Notes: generated by a model from the letters alone, not told the origin. Shown: positions 16,398 through 25,635, counted from the first letter of the stretch. The stretch is 64,000 nucleotides of DNA from Comamonadaceae bacterium UBA2121 (GCA_002331385.1 DCYB01000011.1:1-64000); one strand, 5' to 3'. Numbers and translations: made by a program.

Positions 16398-16868
16398 GTG
16401 AGTATCAACGCGACCCTGTTCGTTCAGGCCATTGTTTTCCTGATCCTGGCGCTGTTCACGATGAAGTTCGTGTGGCCCCCGATCGCGAAGGCACTGGATG
16501 AGCGAGCCCAGAAAATCGCCGATGGTCTCGCTGCTGCCGACCGCGCCAAGTCCGAACTCGCCGCTGCCGACCAGCGCGTGAAGCAGGAACTGGCCTCGGC
16601 AAACAACGACGTGGCAACGCGCCTGGCAGATGCCGAGCGCCGCGCACAGGCCATCATTGAAGAGGCGAAAGCCCGCGCTACAGAAGAAGGCAACAAGATT
16701 GTCGCTGCAGCCCGCGCCGAAGCCGAACAGCAAGCGATTCAAGCCCGTGAAACCCTGCGCGAGCAGGTGGCGGCTCTTGCCGTCAAGGGGGCTGAGCAGA
16801 TTCTCCGCAAGGAAGTCAACGCTGGTGTCCACGCGGATCTGCTGAATCGTCTGAAGACCGAGCTGTAA
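16398..16868 (+). CDS. atpF: F1Fo ATP synthase subunit b (GTG start)
   Basis: The 156-residue protein has one N-terminal membrane helix (ATLFVQAIVFLILALFTMKF) followed by a long charged coiled-coil stalk rich in Ala, Glu and Lys, forming the peripheral stator with subunit delta. It starts at GTG 16398, with GAAAGG upstream; the conserved MSINATLF N-terminus supports this start. Confidence 0.97.
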   Translation: MSINATLFVQAIVFLILALFTMKFVWPPIAKALDERAQKIADGLAAADRAKSELAAADQRVKQELASANNDVATRLADAERRAQAIIEEAKARATEEGNKIVAAARAEAEQQAIQARETLREQVAALAVKGAEQILRKEVNAGVHADLLNRLKTEL

Positions 16869-16878
16869 GGGAGCAACC

Positions 16879-17421
16879 ATGGCAGAACTCGCCACCATTG
16901 CCCGCCCTTACGCTGAGGCGTTGTTCAAGGCCTGCAAGAACGTTGCAGGTACGGACATGACCGCCGCGGCTTCGTGGACGGACGAGCTGGCGGCGATTGC
17001 CGCCAACCCGCAGATGCGCTCGCTGGCTGATAACCCGAAAGTGAATGCCGGACAGTTGTTCGATGTGTTCACTTCCATCGCGCGTTCGCAGCTGCCCGAA
17101 CTGGCCAGGAACTTCCTCAAGACCGTGATCGACAACGGCCGTGTGGACGTGCTGCCCGAAATTGCGGCGCAATTCCGCTCGCTGGTCAACAGCAGCACAG
17201 GTTCATCCGACGCGCTGGTCTACAGCGCGTTTCCGATGGATGCAGCCGCTCTGGCCGATCTCGGCACAACGCTCGAAAAGCGTTTTGGCCGCAAGCTCAA
17301 TCTGTCCGGCAAGGTGGATGAGTCGCTGATCGGTGGCGTGCGAGTCGTCGTGGGGGATGAGGTGCTTGACACATCCGTCAAGGCCCGCCTGGAACAAATG
17401 AAAGCAGCCCTCACTGCGTGA
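16879..17421 (+). CDS. atpH: F1Fo ATP synthase subunit delta
   Basis: This 180-residue protein opens MAELATIARPYAEALFKA and ends with DESLIGGVRVVVGDEVLDTSVKARL, both standard for delta. It links the b-subunit stator to the top of the F1 head. It lies 10 nt after atpF. Confidence 0.96.
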   Translation: MAELATIARPYAEALFKACKNVAGTDMTAAASWTDELAAIAANPQMRSLADNPKVNAGQLFDVFTSIARSQLPELARNFLKTVIDNGRVDVLPEIAAQFRSLVNSSTGSSDALVYSAFPMDAAALADLGTTLEKRFGRKLNLSGKVDESLIGGVRVVVGDEVLDTSVKARLEQMKAALTA

Positions 17422-17463
17422 TGCGGCGAGGACCCGGCTAACCAAAGATTGAAGGAAAGAGTC

Positions 17464-19023
17464 ATGCAACTCAATCCCGCTGAAATTTCAGAACTGATTA
17501 AGAGCCGCATCGAAGGGCTGGCTGCTGGTGCTGATATCCGTAACCAGGGCACGGTTGTTTCCGTGACCGACGGTATCGTGCGCGTGCACGGCCTCTCTGA
17601 TGTGATGCAGGGCGAAATGCTGGAATTCCCAGCAGGCTCCGATGGCCAGCCGTCTTTCGGCCTGGCACTGAACCTCGAGCGCGACTCCGTCGGCGCCGTG
17701 ATTCTGGGCGAGTACGAGCACATCTCCGAAGGCGACACCGTGAAGTGCACGGGCCGTATTCTGGAGGTGCCCGTGGGCCCCGAACTCATTGGCCGCGTGG
17801 TGAACGCACTGGGTCAGCCGATCGACGGCAAGGGCCCGATCAACGCCAAGATGACGGACGTGATCGAAAAGGTCGCTCCTGGCGTGATCGCACGTCAATC
17901 CGTTGACCAGCCTCTGCAATCCGGTATCAAGTCCATTGACTCGATGGTTCCCGTTGGCCGTGGCCAGCGTGAGCTGATCATTGGCGACCGCCAGACCGGT
18001 AAGACGGCCGTGGCGATCGACGCGATCATCAACCAGAAGGGTCAGGGCGTTGTCTGCGTGTACGTCGCCATCGGCCAGAAGGCTTCTTCGGTCAAGAACG
18101 TGGTGCGTGCTCTGGAGCAAGCCGGCGCAATGGATTACACCATCGTCGTCGCGGCTACCGCTTCCGAATCCGCTGCCATGCAGTACGTGTCGGCCTACTC
18201 CGGCTGCACGATGGGCGAATACTTCCGCGATCGCGGCGAAGACGCCCTGATCGTGTATGACGACCTGTCCAAGCAGGCCGTGGCCTACCGCCAGGTGTCG
18301 CTGCTGCTGCGTCGTCCTCCAGGACGTGAAGCTTTCCCTGGCGACGTGTTCTATCTCCACAGCCGTCTGCTGGAGCGTGCTGCTCGCGTGAGCGCCGAGT
18401 ACGTCGAAGCCTTCACCAAGGGTGAAGTCAAGGGCAAGACCGGTTCGCTGACAGCCCTGCCGATCATTGAAACGCAGGCCGGCGACGTGTCCGCATTCGT
18501 TCCGACCAACGTGATTTCGATTACCGATGGTCAGATCTTCCTGGAAACCAGCCTGTTCAACGCCGGTATCCGTCCCGCCATCAACGCCGGTATCTCGGTG
18601 TCGCGCGTGGGTGGTGCTGCCCAGACCAAGCTGATCAAGGGCCTGTCCGGCGGTATCCGTACCGACCTGGCACAGTACCGTGAACTGGCCGCGTTCGCGC
18701 AGTTCGCTTCCGATCTGGACGATGCCACCCGCAAGCAGTTGGACCGCGGTGCCCGCGTGACCGAACTGCTCAAGCAACCACAGTACAGCCCGCTGCCGGT
18801 CAGCCTGATGGCCGCTTCGCTGTTCGCTGTGAACAAGGGCTACCTGGACGACATCGATGTGAAGAAGGTCCTGCCTTTCGAATCCGGTATGCACCAGTTC
18901 CTCAAGACCAGCCACGCTGCGCTGCTTGAGCGTCTGGAGAAGAACCGCGCATTCGACAAGGAAGGCAAGGACGAAGCCGAACTCGCCGGCGCCATCGCTG
19001 CGTTCAAGAAGTCGTTCGTTTAA
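17464..19023 (+). CDS. atpA: F1Fo ATP synthase subunit alpha
   Basis: This 519-residue protein has the Walker A motif GDRQTGKTAV and the ATP-synthase alpha/beta signature near PAINAGISVSRVG. Alpha binds nucleotide non-catalytically. The ATG at 17464 fits the family N-terminus MQLNPAEISELIK and has GAAGGAAAG upstream; a start five codons earlier (17449) is less likely. Confidence 0.98.
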   Translation: MQLNPAEISELIKSRIEGLAAGADIRNQGTVVSVTDGIVRVHGLSDVMQGEMLEFPAGSDGQPSFGLALNLERDSVGAVILGEYEHISEGDTVKCTGRILEVPVGPELIGRVVNALGQPIDGKGPINAKMTDVIEKVAPGVIARQSVDQPLQSGIKSIDSMVPVGRGQRELIIGDRQTGKTAVAIDAIINQKGQGVVCVYVAIGQKASSVKNVVRALEQAGAMDYTIVVAATASESAAMQYVSAYSGCTMGEYFRDRGEDALIVYDDLSKQAVAYRQVSLLLRRPPGREAFPGDVFYLHSRLLERAARVSAEYVEAFTKGEVKGKTGSLTALPIIETQAGDVSAFVPTNVISITDGQIFLETSLFNAGIRPAINAGISVSRVGGAAQTKLIKGLSGGIRTDLAQYRELAAFAQFASDLDDATRKQLDRGARVTELLKQPQYSPLPVSLMAASLFAVNKGYLDDIDVKKVLPFESGMHQFLKTSHAALLERLEKNRAFDKEGKDEAELAGAIAAFKKSFV

Positions 19024-19041
19024 TCCGGACGAGGAACCATC

Positions 19042-19908
19042 ATGGCAGCAGGCAAGGAAATACGCGGCAAGATCAAGTCGGTGGAAAACACCAAGAAGAT
19101 CACCAAGGCCATGGAAATGGTGGCCGCGTCCAAAATGCGCAAGGCGCAAGACCGCATGCGCGCTGCTCGTCCCTACAGTGAAAAGGTGCGCAACATTGCT
19201 GTGCACCTGGGCCAGGCCAATCCCGAGTACGTTCATCCTTTCATGAAGGTGAACGACTCGAAGACGGCTGGCGTCATCGTGGTGACGACGGACAAGGGAC
19301 TGTGCGGCGGCATGAATACCAACGTGCTGCGTGCAGTCACCGCAAAACTGCGTGAACTGCAAGGTGCTGGTGTATCCGTGCAGGCCGTGGCAATCGGCAA
19401 CAAGGGCCTGGGCTTCCTGAACCGCGTTGGCGCCAAGGTGGTCTCGCATGCAACAGGTCTTGGCGATACGCCCCATCTCGAAAAGCTCATCGGCCCCGTC
19501 AAGGTGCTGCTGGACGCCTATGCGGAAGGCAAGATCAACGCGGTGTACCTCTCGTACACCAAGTTCATCAACACCATGAAGCAGGAATCAGTGGTGGAGC
19601 AGCTTCTGCCCCTGTCCTCCGAGAAGATGGCGGAACAGAAGACCGGCCACGGCTGGGATTACATCTATGAGCCCGATGCACAGACCGTGATCGACGAACT
19701 GCTCGTGCGCTATGTGGAATCGCTGATCTATCAGGCGGTTGCAGAGAACATGGCTTCGGAGCAATCCGCGCGCATGGTGGCCATGAAGGCCGCCACCGAC
19801 AACGCGGGCAACGTCATCAACGAGCTGAAGCTGGTCTACAACAAGACGCGACAGGCCGCGATCACGAAGGAACTCTCCGAGATCGTCGCCGGTGCAGCGG
19901 CAGTTTAA
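19042..19908 (+). CDS. atpG: F1Fo ATP synthase subunit gamma
   Basis: The 288-residue central rotor protein opens with AAGKEIRGKIKSVENTKKIT and ends with KTRQAAITKELSEIVAGA, the gamma signature helix. It follows atpA by 18 nt and precedes atpD by 18 nt. Confidence 0.98.
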   Translation: MAAGKEIRGKIKSVENTKKITKAMEMVAASKMRKAQDRMRAARPYSEKVRNIAVHLGQANPEYVHPFMKVNDSKTAGVIVVTTDKGLCGGMNTNVLRAVTAKLRELQGAGVSVQAVAIGNKGLGFLNRVGAKVVSHATGLGDTPHLEKLIGPVKVLLDAYAEGKINAVYLSYTKFINTMKQESVVEQLLPLSSEKMAEQKTGHGWDYIYEPDAQTVIDELLVRYVESLIYQAVAENMASEQSARMVAMKAATDNAGNVINELKLVYNKTRQAAITKELSEIVAGAAAV

Positions 19909-19926
19909 ATTTCTGGAGCAAATCAA

Positions 19927-21333
19927 ATGGCTCAAGTACAAGGCAAGATTGTTCAATGTATTGGCGCGGTGGTTGACGTGGAATTTCCACGTGACCAGAT
20001 GCCCAAGGTGTATGACGCGCTGAAGCTCGAAGGCTCCGCTCTGACACTGGAAGTCCAGCAGCAGCTGGGCGACGGTGTGGTGCGTACCATTGCGCTGGGC
20101 TCGTCCGACGGCCTGAAGCGCGGCATCATGGTGACCAACACGGGCAACCCGATCACGGTTCCTGTGGGCAAGGCCACCCTCGGCCGCATCATGGACGTGT
20201 TGGGCAACCCCATCGACGAGCGCGGTCCCATCGACCAAAGCCTCACCGCTTCCATCCACCGCAAGGCTCCCGAATACGACGAACTGTCGCCTTCGCAGGA
20301 ACTGCTGGAAACCGGCATCAAGGTGATTGACCTGGTGTGCCCGTTCGCCAAGGGCGGTAAGGTGGGTCTGTTCGGTGGTGCCGGTGTGGGCAAGACCGTG
20401 AACATGATGGAACTCATCAACAACATCGCCAAGGCGCACAGCGGTCTGTCCGTGTTCGCAGGCGTGGGTGAGCGCACCCGTGAAGGCAACGACTTCTATC
20501 ACGAAATGTCGGACGCCGGCGTGGTGAACCAGGCGTCGCTCAACGACTCCAAGGTGGCCATGGTGTACGGCCAGATGAACGAGCCGCCAGGCAACCGTCT
20601 GCGCGTGGCGCTGACCGGTCTGACCATGGCCGAAGCGTTCCGTGACGAAGGCAAGGACGTGCTGTTCTTCGTGGACAACATCTACCGCTACACGCTGGCC
20701 GGTACCGAAGTGTCCGCTCTGCTGGGCCGTATGCCTTCCGCCGTGGGCTACCAGCCTACGCTGGCCGAAGAAATGGGCCGTCTGCAAGAGCGTATTACGT
20801 CGACCAAGGTGGGCTCCATCACGTCGATCCAGGCCGTGTACGTGCCTGCCGACGACTTGACCGACCCGTCTCCTGCCACGACCTTCGCCCACTTGGACTC
20901 CACCGTCGTGTTGTCGCGTGACATCGCCTCGCTGGGTATCTACCCCGCTGTGGACCCGCTCGACTCCACCAGCCGCCAGCTGGACCCGCAAGTCGTGGGT
21001 GAAGAGCACTACGGCGTCGCCCGCCAGGTGCAGGGTACGCTGCAGCGCTACAAGGAACTGCGTGACATCATCGCGATTCTGGGTATGGACGAACTGGCAC
21101 CGGAAGACAAGCTGACCGTGGCCCGCGCCCGTAAGATCCAGCGTTTCCTGTCGCAGCCGTTCCACGTGGCCGAAGTGTTCACGGGCTCGCCTGGCAAGTA
21201 CGTGCCGCTGTCGGAAACCATCCGTGGCTTCAAGATGATCGTGGCGGGTGAGTGCGATCACCTGCCCGAGCAGGCCTTCTACATGGTCGGCACAATCGAC
21301 GAAGCCTTCGAAAAGGCCAAGAAGATGGCCTGA
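19927..21333 (+). CDS. atpD: F1Fo ATP synthase subunit beta
   Basis: This 468-residue catalytic subunit has Walker A GGAGVGKTV, the GERTREGND catalytic region and a Walker B-type VLFFVDNIYRYT. The signature PAVDPLDSTSR follows. A normal full-length beta subunit. Confidence 0.98.
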   Translation: MAQVQGKIVQCIGAVVDVEFPRDQMPKVYDALKLEGSALTLEVQQQLGDGVVRTIALGSSDGLKRGIMVTNTGNPITVPVGKATLGRIMDVLGNPIDERGPIDQSLTASIHRKAPEYDELSPSQELLETGIKVIDLVCPFAKGGKVGLFGGAGVGKTVNMMELINNIAKAHSGLSVFAGVGERTREGNDFYHEMSDAGVVNQASLNDSKVAMVYGQMNEPPGNRLRVALTGLTMAEAFRDEGKDVLFFVDNIYRYTLAGTEVSALLGRMPSAVGYQPTLAEEMGRLQERITSTKVGSITSIQAVYVPADDLTDPSPATTFAHLDSTVVLSRDIASLGIYPAVDPLDSTSRQLDPQVVGEEHYGVARQVQGTLQRYKELRDIIAILGMDELAPEDKLTVARARKIQRFLSQPFHVAEVFTGSPGKYVPLSETIRGFKMIVAGECDHLPEQAFYMVGTIDEAFEKAKKMA

Positions 21334-21419
21334 TGAACGCCCTGGCCGGAAGCCCTCACGGGTCGCCGGCCGGTCGTCTCTGACAAGCCAGACTTCCAAC
21401 CCTTTCCCAGGAGCCCAAC

Positions 21420-21836
21420 ATGAACACCATCCACGTCGATGTGGTCAGCGCCGAGGAGTCCATCTTCTCTGGCGAGGCACGCTTCGTAGCGTTGCCCGGT
21501 GAAGCAGGCGAGCTGGGCATTCTGCCCAAGCACACGCCGCTGATCACCCGCATCAAGCCAGGTTCCGTGCGTATCGAACTGCCCAACGGCGACGAAGAAT
21601 TCGTCTTTGTGGCAGGCGGCATTCTGGAAGTGCAACCCGACTGCGTGACCGTTCTGTCCGACACCGCCATCCGCGGCAAGGATCTGGACGACAAGAAGGC
21701 CGAAGAGGCCCGCAAGGCCGCAGAAGAAGCGCTCAAGAACGCCAAGAGCGAACTCGACCTGGCGCGCGCACAGTCTGAACTCGCCGTCATGGCCGCCCAG
21801 ATTGCGGCATTGCGCAAGTTCCGCGACAAGCGCTGA
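21420..21836 (+). CDS. atpC: F1Fo ATP synthase subunit epsilon
   Basis: The 138-residue protein has an N-terminal beta-sandwich (NTIHVDVVSAEESIFSGEA, with the GELGILPKHTPLIT signature) and a C-terminal two-helix domain rich in Ala/Lys/Glu that can inhibit hydrolysis. It is the last gene of the atp operon, 86 nt after atpD, and is followed by a terminator. Confidence 0.97.
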   Translation: MNTIHVDVVSAEESIFSGEARFVALPGEAGELGILPKHTPLITRIKPGSVRIELPNGDEEFVFVAGGILEVQPDCVTVLSDTAIRGKDLDDKKAEEARKAAEEALKNAKSELDLARAQSELAVMAAQIAALRKFRDKR

Positions 21837-21893
21837 TAGCAAGGTTGATTACGCAACTTCGTCGTGCAGTCCACTCTGCATGTCGGAATCAGG

Positions 21894-21923
21894 AAAAAAG
21901 CCGCCCTTGAGGCGGCTTTTTTC
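21894..21923 (+). terminator. Intrinsic terminator of the atp operon
   Basis: AAAAAAGCCGCC pairs with GGCGGCTTTTTT across a CTTGA loop, 58 nt after atpC. The arms end in A and T runs, so it would work on either strand. Confidence 0.93.
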
Positions 21924-22331
21924 CTTGGCGGGGCGGGTGGAGGCGCAACAGGCGTTGCGACCATGTTCGTCCTGCATCCATCCCGATCTGCACCACCGGC
22001 TTGACGCTCGGCCCGTGCTCAGGGCGTCCTGGCGTGAGTTACGCAAGACTCATTTTGAAACAATGAAGTAACGGCGTCTTTGGCACAATCTATCGAAAGT
22101 TCGTTGTCAGTTTTGGATGGGCATCGGTACAGGAGGGCGGTCAACTCCTTGAAATACCGGGCGGCGGACGGCATTCACGAACTGAGTACGTTTTGACTTG
22201 TCCGGTACACAGACCGAAGATAATTCACATTGGAGTTACACACCTAGTTCATGTCAATCGCAAGACATGGAACTGTTCCCGAGGCACTGTTACTAATCTC
22301 GGAAATCGCACTAGTCACACTTTTACAGCAG
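21924..22331. other. Intergenic region upstream of the unrecognised gene at 22332
   Basis: These roughly 400 nt hold no convincing gene. TTGACT at 22193-22198 is followed by GATAAT at 22219-22224, but the 20-nt spacing is too long for a good sigma-70 promoter. The short palindrome GGAACTGTTCC lies near 22269-22279. An in-frame ATG at 22251 could extend the next gene by 27 residues. Confidence 0.3.
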
Positions 22332-22943
22332 ATGTCGATTGACTCACATTTTCCCGCTACCGGACAGCGATCCGCGCCAGCGCTTGAGGCGTTTTGCGAG
22401 GCCGCCGGTCAATTCGATGCCGTGACCTTGTCTCTGCAAGGGCAGACGTGGCGTGTGCAGGGCGAGGAGGCGGCGAGCGCAGGTGCTAACAGAGTGCTCT
22501 GGAACGCGCAGGGGCAGGGGCAGGATACAACGTCCGCCTTTGTGCAGGCGCTTGGTCAGAGCTTTTCTCCCGAGCTGTCCGCAGCCGTCGCGCGCGAACT
22601 CGGCCTGCGCCCCAAACCCGGCCAGCCGCTGCTATCGCGCACGGTAGAGGCAGCGATGGAGATGGCGACCACCGGTCGTCAGGCACTTGCCGGCGTGGAC
22701 TTTTTCACGGCGCTGCAGTTCAGCGCAACCGCGAGCGGCGCTGAGTTCCGCAAGGCATGCGATGGCGTGGGCATCGCGCATGAGCGCATGGGTGCAGCGG
22801 ACCGCCAGCATATCGACGCCATCATGGCGCAGCACTTCTCGCATGCTGCCGCCATGAGTGCCGTGCCGGTTTCCTATGACACGGCCGCGCAGTGGTTGGA
22901 AGCCGTTTTGCACTCCCTGAAAGCCGACAAGACGTCTTCTTGA
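22332..22943 (+). CDS. Unrecognised protein upstream of the ECF sigma locus
   Basis: This ORF encodes 203 residues from ATG 22332 (230 if ATG 22251 is used). Codon use in the body of the gene is normal for this genome, so it is probably real. No signal peptide, membrane segment or known motif is seen. There is a Gly/Gln-rich patch near residues 55-75 and helix-rich segments later, including GVDFFTALQFSATASG. The extra 27 residues of the longer form are hydrophobic and use rarer codons. It is followed at 300 nt by a small ORF coupled to a sigma factor. I cannot assign a function. Confidence 0.6.
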   Translation: MSIDSHFPATGQRSAPALEAFCEAAGQFDAVTLSLQGQTWRVQGEEAASAGANRVLWNAQGQGQDTTSAFVQALGQSFSPELSAAVARELGLRPKPGQPLLSRTVEAAMEMATTGRQALAGVDFFTALQFSATASGAEFRKACDGVGIAHERMGAADRQHIDAIMAQHFSHAAAMSAVPVSYDTAAQWLEAVLHSLKADKTSS

Positions 22944-23239
22944 AGACATCTGGGAGCGGGCCTTGCAACAAGGTGCGCACCATTCGGCCCGGCTGGGTGA
23001 CACAAAAAATTCACACGAATCAGCCAAAAATACCCTGTTTAGGGGACATACAAAAATAAACAACTCCCATACCATGCCTACAAATTGTTAACGAATGGGT
23101 CTTGGGAGTTCGTTGTCTTTGACTGTCATCAGCGATCCGGCTGGATTTGACAGGTTTTTTCAAATGTCGGTGCGCCGACTTTTGAGGATGCAGCAGACAC
23201 CTCCCCCGGTCCCAATCTGAGGATGACAGGGGGCAGGCC

Positions 23240-23410
23240 ATGCCAGTGACGCAATCTACCAATGCAGTGACACATCAGGACGCCCTGACGACGTTTTGCG
23301 CAGGGGTGGAGTCATGGCTGGCTCGTTTTGTGACCGGTTCTCTTCAGTCAGCGATGGCGGGCAGGCACGTTCTGCCATGTCGTCGCGTGTTTGACGGAGG
23401 TGCAGAATGA
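23240..23410 (+). CDS. Small 56-residue ORF translationally coupled to the sigma factor
   Basis: ATG 23240 opens a 56-codon frame that starts MPVTQSTNAVTHQDALTTF and ends at TGA 23408-23410, overlapping the sigma-factor ATG at 23407 as ATGA. AGGGGG at 23228-23233 sits at good ribosome-binding distance. The peptide has two cysteines and no membrane segment. The overlap and Shine-Dalgarno suggest a real leader or co-regulator gene, perhaps setting the level of the sigma factor; this is inference and the family is unknown to me. Confidence 0.5.
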   Translation: MPVTQSTNAVTHQDALTTFCAGVESWLARFVTGSLQSAMAGRHVLPCRRVFDGGAE

Positions 23411-23997
23411 GCGCCATGGCAGCCTCTACAGCAGCGCCAGTCACGAAAGCCGCTACCGCGTGCGTGGACGAGCAAGATCGCGATACGCTGTTCCGCCATC
23501 TGGTGGAAACCCACGGCAAGCGGTTGCACCGTTTCATCTTCAAGAACATCAGCAACCACGACGATGCGCAGGAGATGGCGCAACAGGCGTTTCTGGAGGC
23601 CGTGCGCTCGTTTGAGTCCTACAAGGGGCAGTCGGAACTGTCTACCTGGCTGTACGGCATTGCCATGAACCTGGTGCGCAATCACCTCTCGCGCGCACCC
23701 CATCGCCGCTACGATTTTGTCGACGACTCCGAACTGAACGGTGTGATGAGCGATGCGCCGTCACCAGCGGAAGCGATGGAGCAGTCGCAGCATATTCGCC
23801 TGTTGCAAGACGCCATGTCTGAACTGCCGGACAGCATGCGCGAAGTGCTGCTGCTGGTGGGCGTCGATGAAATGTCGTATGAAGAGGCGGCCGTGCTGCT
23901 GACCGTGCCGGTGGGCACCGTGCGCAGCCGCCTGTCCCGCGCCCGTGGCGCATTGAAAACAAAATTGCAGGCTCGGGGCGTTCAGCTCGATTTTTGA
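23407..23997 (+). CDS. ECF-type RNA polymerase sigma factor
   Basis: The 196-residue protein has the two ECF domains. Sigma2 spans about residues 35-100, with FIFKNISNHDDAQEMAQQAF and STWLYGIAMNLVRNHL. Sigma4 spans about 138-190, with LPDSMREVLLLVGVDEMSYE and the helix-turn-helix VPVGTVRSRLSRARGAL. It would direct RNA polymerase to a special promoter set. No anti-sigma gene lies downstream; the next genes are convergent. Control may come from the small ORF before it or from elsewhere in the genome. A longer than usual N-terminus (about 30 residues) precedes sigma2. Confidence 0.93.
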   Translation: MSAMAASTAAPVTKAATACVDEQDRDTLFRHLVETHGKRLHRFIFKNISNHDDAQEMAQQAFLEAVRSFESYKGQSELSTWLYGIAMNLVRNHLSRAPHRRYDFVDDSELNGVMSDAPSPAEAMEQSQHIRLLQDAMSELPDSMREVLLLVGVDEMSYEEAAVLLTVPVGTVRSRLSRARGALKTKLQARGVQLDF

Positions 23998-24041
23998 CGT
24001 TCGTGTGAAATCGTTTTCACAGCAGCGCAGACATTTCGCGA

Positions 24042-24593
24042 TCAGCGGATCACCACAGGGGCATCTGGCAATTCATTGGGGTGGCGTGGCGCAGCGCCAT
24101 CAGCACTCGCGGGATACTGCTCGGCCAGTGCCGCAGTAACGATGGACAGCGCCTCCGTGAGCCCGTCTTCGTATTTCCCTTCGCGGAACTGCGTGCGCAT
24201 GCGCTCCACCATCTGGTGCCAGACCTTGGGTGACACGGTGCGCGCAATGCCGCGGTCCGCGATGATCTCGATGGCGTGCTCGGCCACTAGCAGGTAAATC
24301 AGGACGCCATTGTTGTGTTCCGTGTCCCACACACGCAGCTTGCCGAACTGGGTGACGGCACGGTCGCGCGCACTTGCCGATTTCCAGATGTAGGACAGCG
24401 GCAATCCGCCTTCTACGCAAATGCGGATCTGGCCGGTGTGGCGCGCCTCGCTTGCGTGCACGCGCTCAGCCAGTCGCTTTTGCACATCCGCGGGAATGAC
24501 GCGGTGCAGCGAACCTTCGGCCATGCGATTGCGCACGAGCCGCGCAAGCCGCGCAAAGAGGCTGGTGGAGTGGTGGTGGGTGGAGTATTCCAT
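24042..24593 (-). CDS. TPM-domain protein (YgcG/TPM_phosphatase family), short form
   Basis: This 183-residue protein has a TPM domain without a signal peptide: ERVHASEARHTGQIRICVEGGLPL, then VWDTEHNNGVLIYLLVAEHAIEIIADRGIA and a C-terminal helix FREGKYEDGLTEALSIV. TPM domains occur in plant Psb32-type phosphatase-like proteins and many bacterial membrane proteins of poorly known role. It is the third gene of a lemA-TPM-TPM operon, 14 nt after the larger TPM protein. Confidence 0.88.
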   Translation of the reverse strand: MEYSTHHHSTSLFARLARLVRNRMAEGSLHRVIPADVQKRLAERVHASEARHTGQIRICVEGGLPLSYIWKSASARDRAVTQFGKLRVWDTEHNNGVLIYLLVAEHAIEIIADRGIARTVSPKVWHQMVERMRTQFREGKYEDGLTEALSIVTAALAEQYPASADGAAPRHPNELPDAPVVIR

Positions 24594-24607
24594 GCTGTGT
24601 CGCTTGT

Positions 24608-25585
24608 CTACCAGTCGCCCGACGCGCCGCCGCCACCGAAGTCGCCGCCGCCTCCAGAACTGAACCCGCCGCCGCCACCAAAACCACCACCGCCGCCACC
24701 GAAGCCTCCGCCCCCGCCGCCAAAACCGCCGGGGAAACCGCCTCCATGCACGATGGGACCACCGCCGCCCTTGCCGCTGAAGAGCCAGGTGTAGAGCAGC
24801 GCCAGTACACCCGCACCTGCTGCGAGGCCAATGCTGGTGGTGACGATGAAGGCCAGAAAGCCGACGCCACCGCCCATGAGCATGCCACCCAGCGGACGCC
24901 CGAAAATACCGCGCACGATCGGTCCTGCCACCATCACGGCAAAGAACAGGAAGATCGCCAGATCGCTCCAGTCAAAGCCTTGCTGCGCGTTGCTGCGCCG
25001 TTCAGTCGATGGCAGTTCAGGCAAGGGCAGGGCTTCGCCGGCGATGCGTGCGCCGATCTGGTCCACCGCGCCTTTGAGTCCACCCGCATAGTCGTTGTCA
25101 CGGAAATGCGGCTTCATCACGCCGTCGATGATGCGCACGGCGGCGAGATCGGGAATCGCGCCTTCCAGCGTCTTGGCGACTTCGATGCGCATGCGCCGGT
25201 CGTCCTTGGCGACGATGATGATCACGCCGTCGCCCACATTCTTGCGCCCGATCTTCCACGTGTTGCCAATGCGATTGGCGTAGGCGGCAATGTCCTCGGG
25301 AGCGGTGGTGGGCACCATCAGCACCACCACCTGCGAGCCGTGCTTTTGCTCGATGCCGGTCAGTTGCGCTTCCAGCGCCTGCTTGGCGGATGCATCCAGC
25401 GTGCCGGTCTGGTCGATCACATGCGCGGTGAGCGCGGGCACGGGCAGCAGTTGCTGCGCATGCGCGGCACTCCAGCCACACAGCAGCAAGGCGCTCGCCA
25501 GCAACACGCGCAGGTACGACGTCAGCGCGCGGGGCAGGGCCGCGCACGGGCGCAACAGGGGGCTGATCACGACAAGCATCGACAT
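24608..25585 (-). CDS. TPM-domain membrane protein with Gly-rich tail
   Basis: The 325-residue protein has an N-terminal signal ending near AAHAQ and then a TPM domain (about residues 50-190) with VIDQTGTLDASAKQALEAQL and NVGDGVIIIVAKDDRRMRIEV. Two hydrophobic segments follow (about 215-270). The tail of about 45 residues is made of Gly-Gly-Gly-Phe-Gly-type repeats ending DFGGGGASGDW. The Ser/Gly-rich tail with Trp at the end is typical of YgcG-like proteins, which commonly accompany LemA. The domain sits in the periplasm by topology prediction. Confidence 0.92.
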   Translation of the reverse strand: MSMLVVISPLLRPCAALPRALTSYLRVLLASALLLCGWSAAHAQQLLPVPALTAHVIDQTGTLDASAKQALEAQLTGIEQKHGSQVVVLMVPTTAPEDIAAYANRIGNTWKIGRKNVGDGVIIIVAKDDRRMRIEVAKTLEGAIPDLAAVRIIDGVMKPHFRDNDYAGGLKGAVDQIGARIAGEALPLPELPSTERRSNAQQGFDWSDLAIFLFFAVMVAGPIVRGIFGRPLGGMLMGGGVGFLAFIVTTSIGLAAGAGVLALLYTWLFSGKGGGGPIVHGGGFPGGFGGGGGGFGGGGGGFGGGGGFSSGGGGDFGGGGASGDW

Positions 25586-25635
25586 CCGGCTCGGCTGGGC
25601 AACGTCACAGCATCAGGTTCATGCGGGCGTGTAAC

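Noticed and set aside
17488..19476. A 662-residue minus-strand frame opposite atpA
   Set aside because: It is the antisense shadow of a conserved gene in a high-GC genome, rich in His and Arg, with no ribosome-binding site.
22251..22331. A start at 22251 for the unrecognised gene
   Set aside because: GGAG is 15 nt away and the first 27 codons use different codons from the rest; the shorter start at 22332 is listed with reservation.
24004..24021. TGTGAAA/TTTCACA hairpin after the sigma-factor gene as a terminator
   Set aside because: The stem is short and no T-tract follows on either strand.
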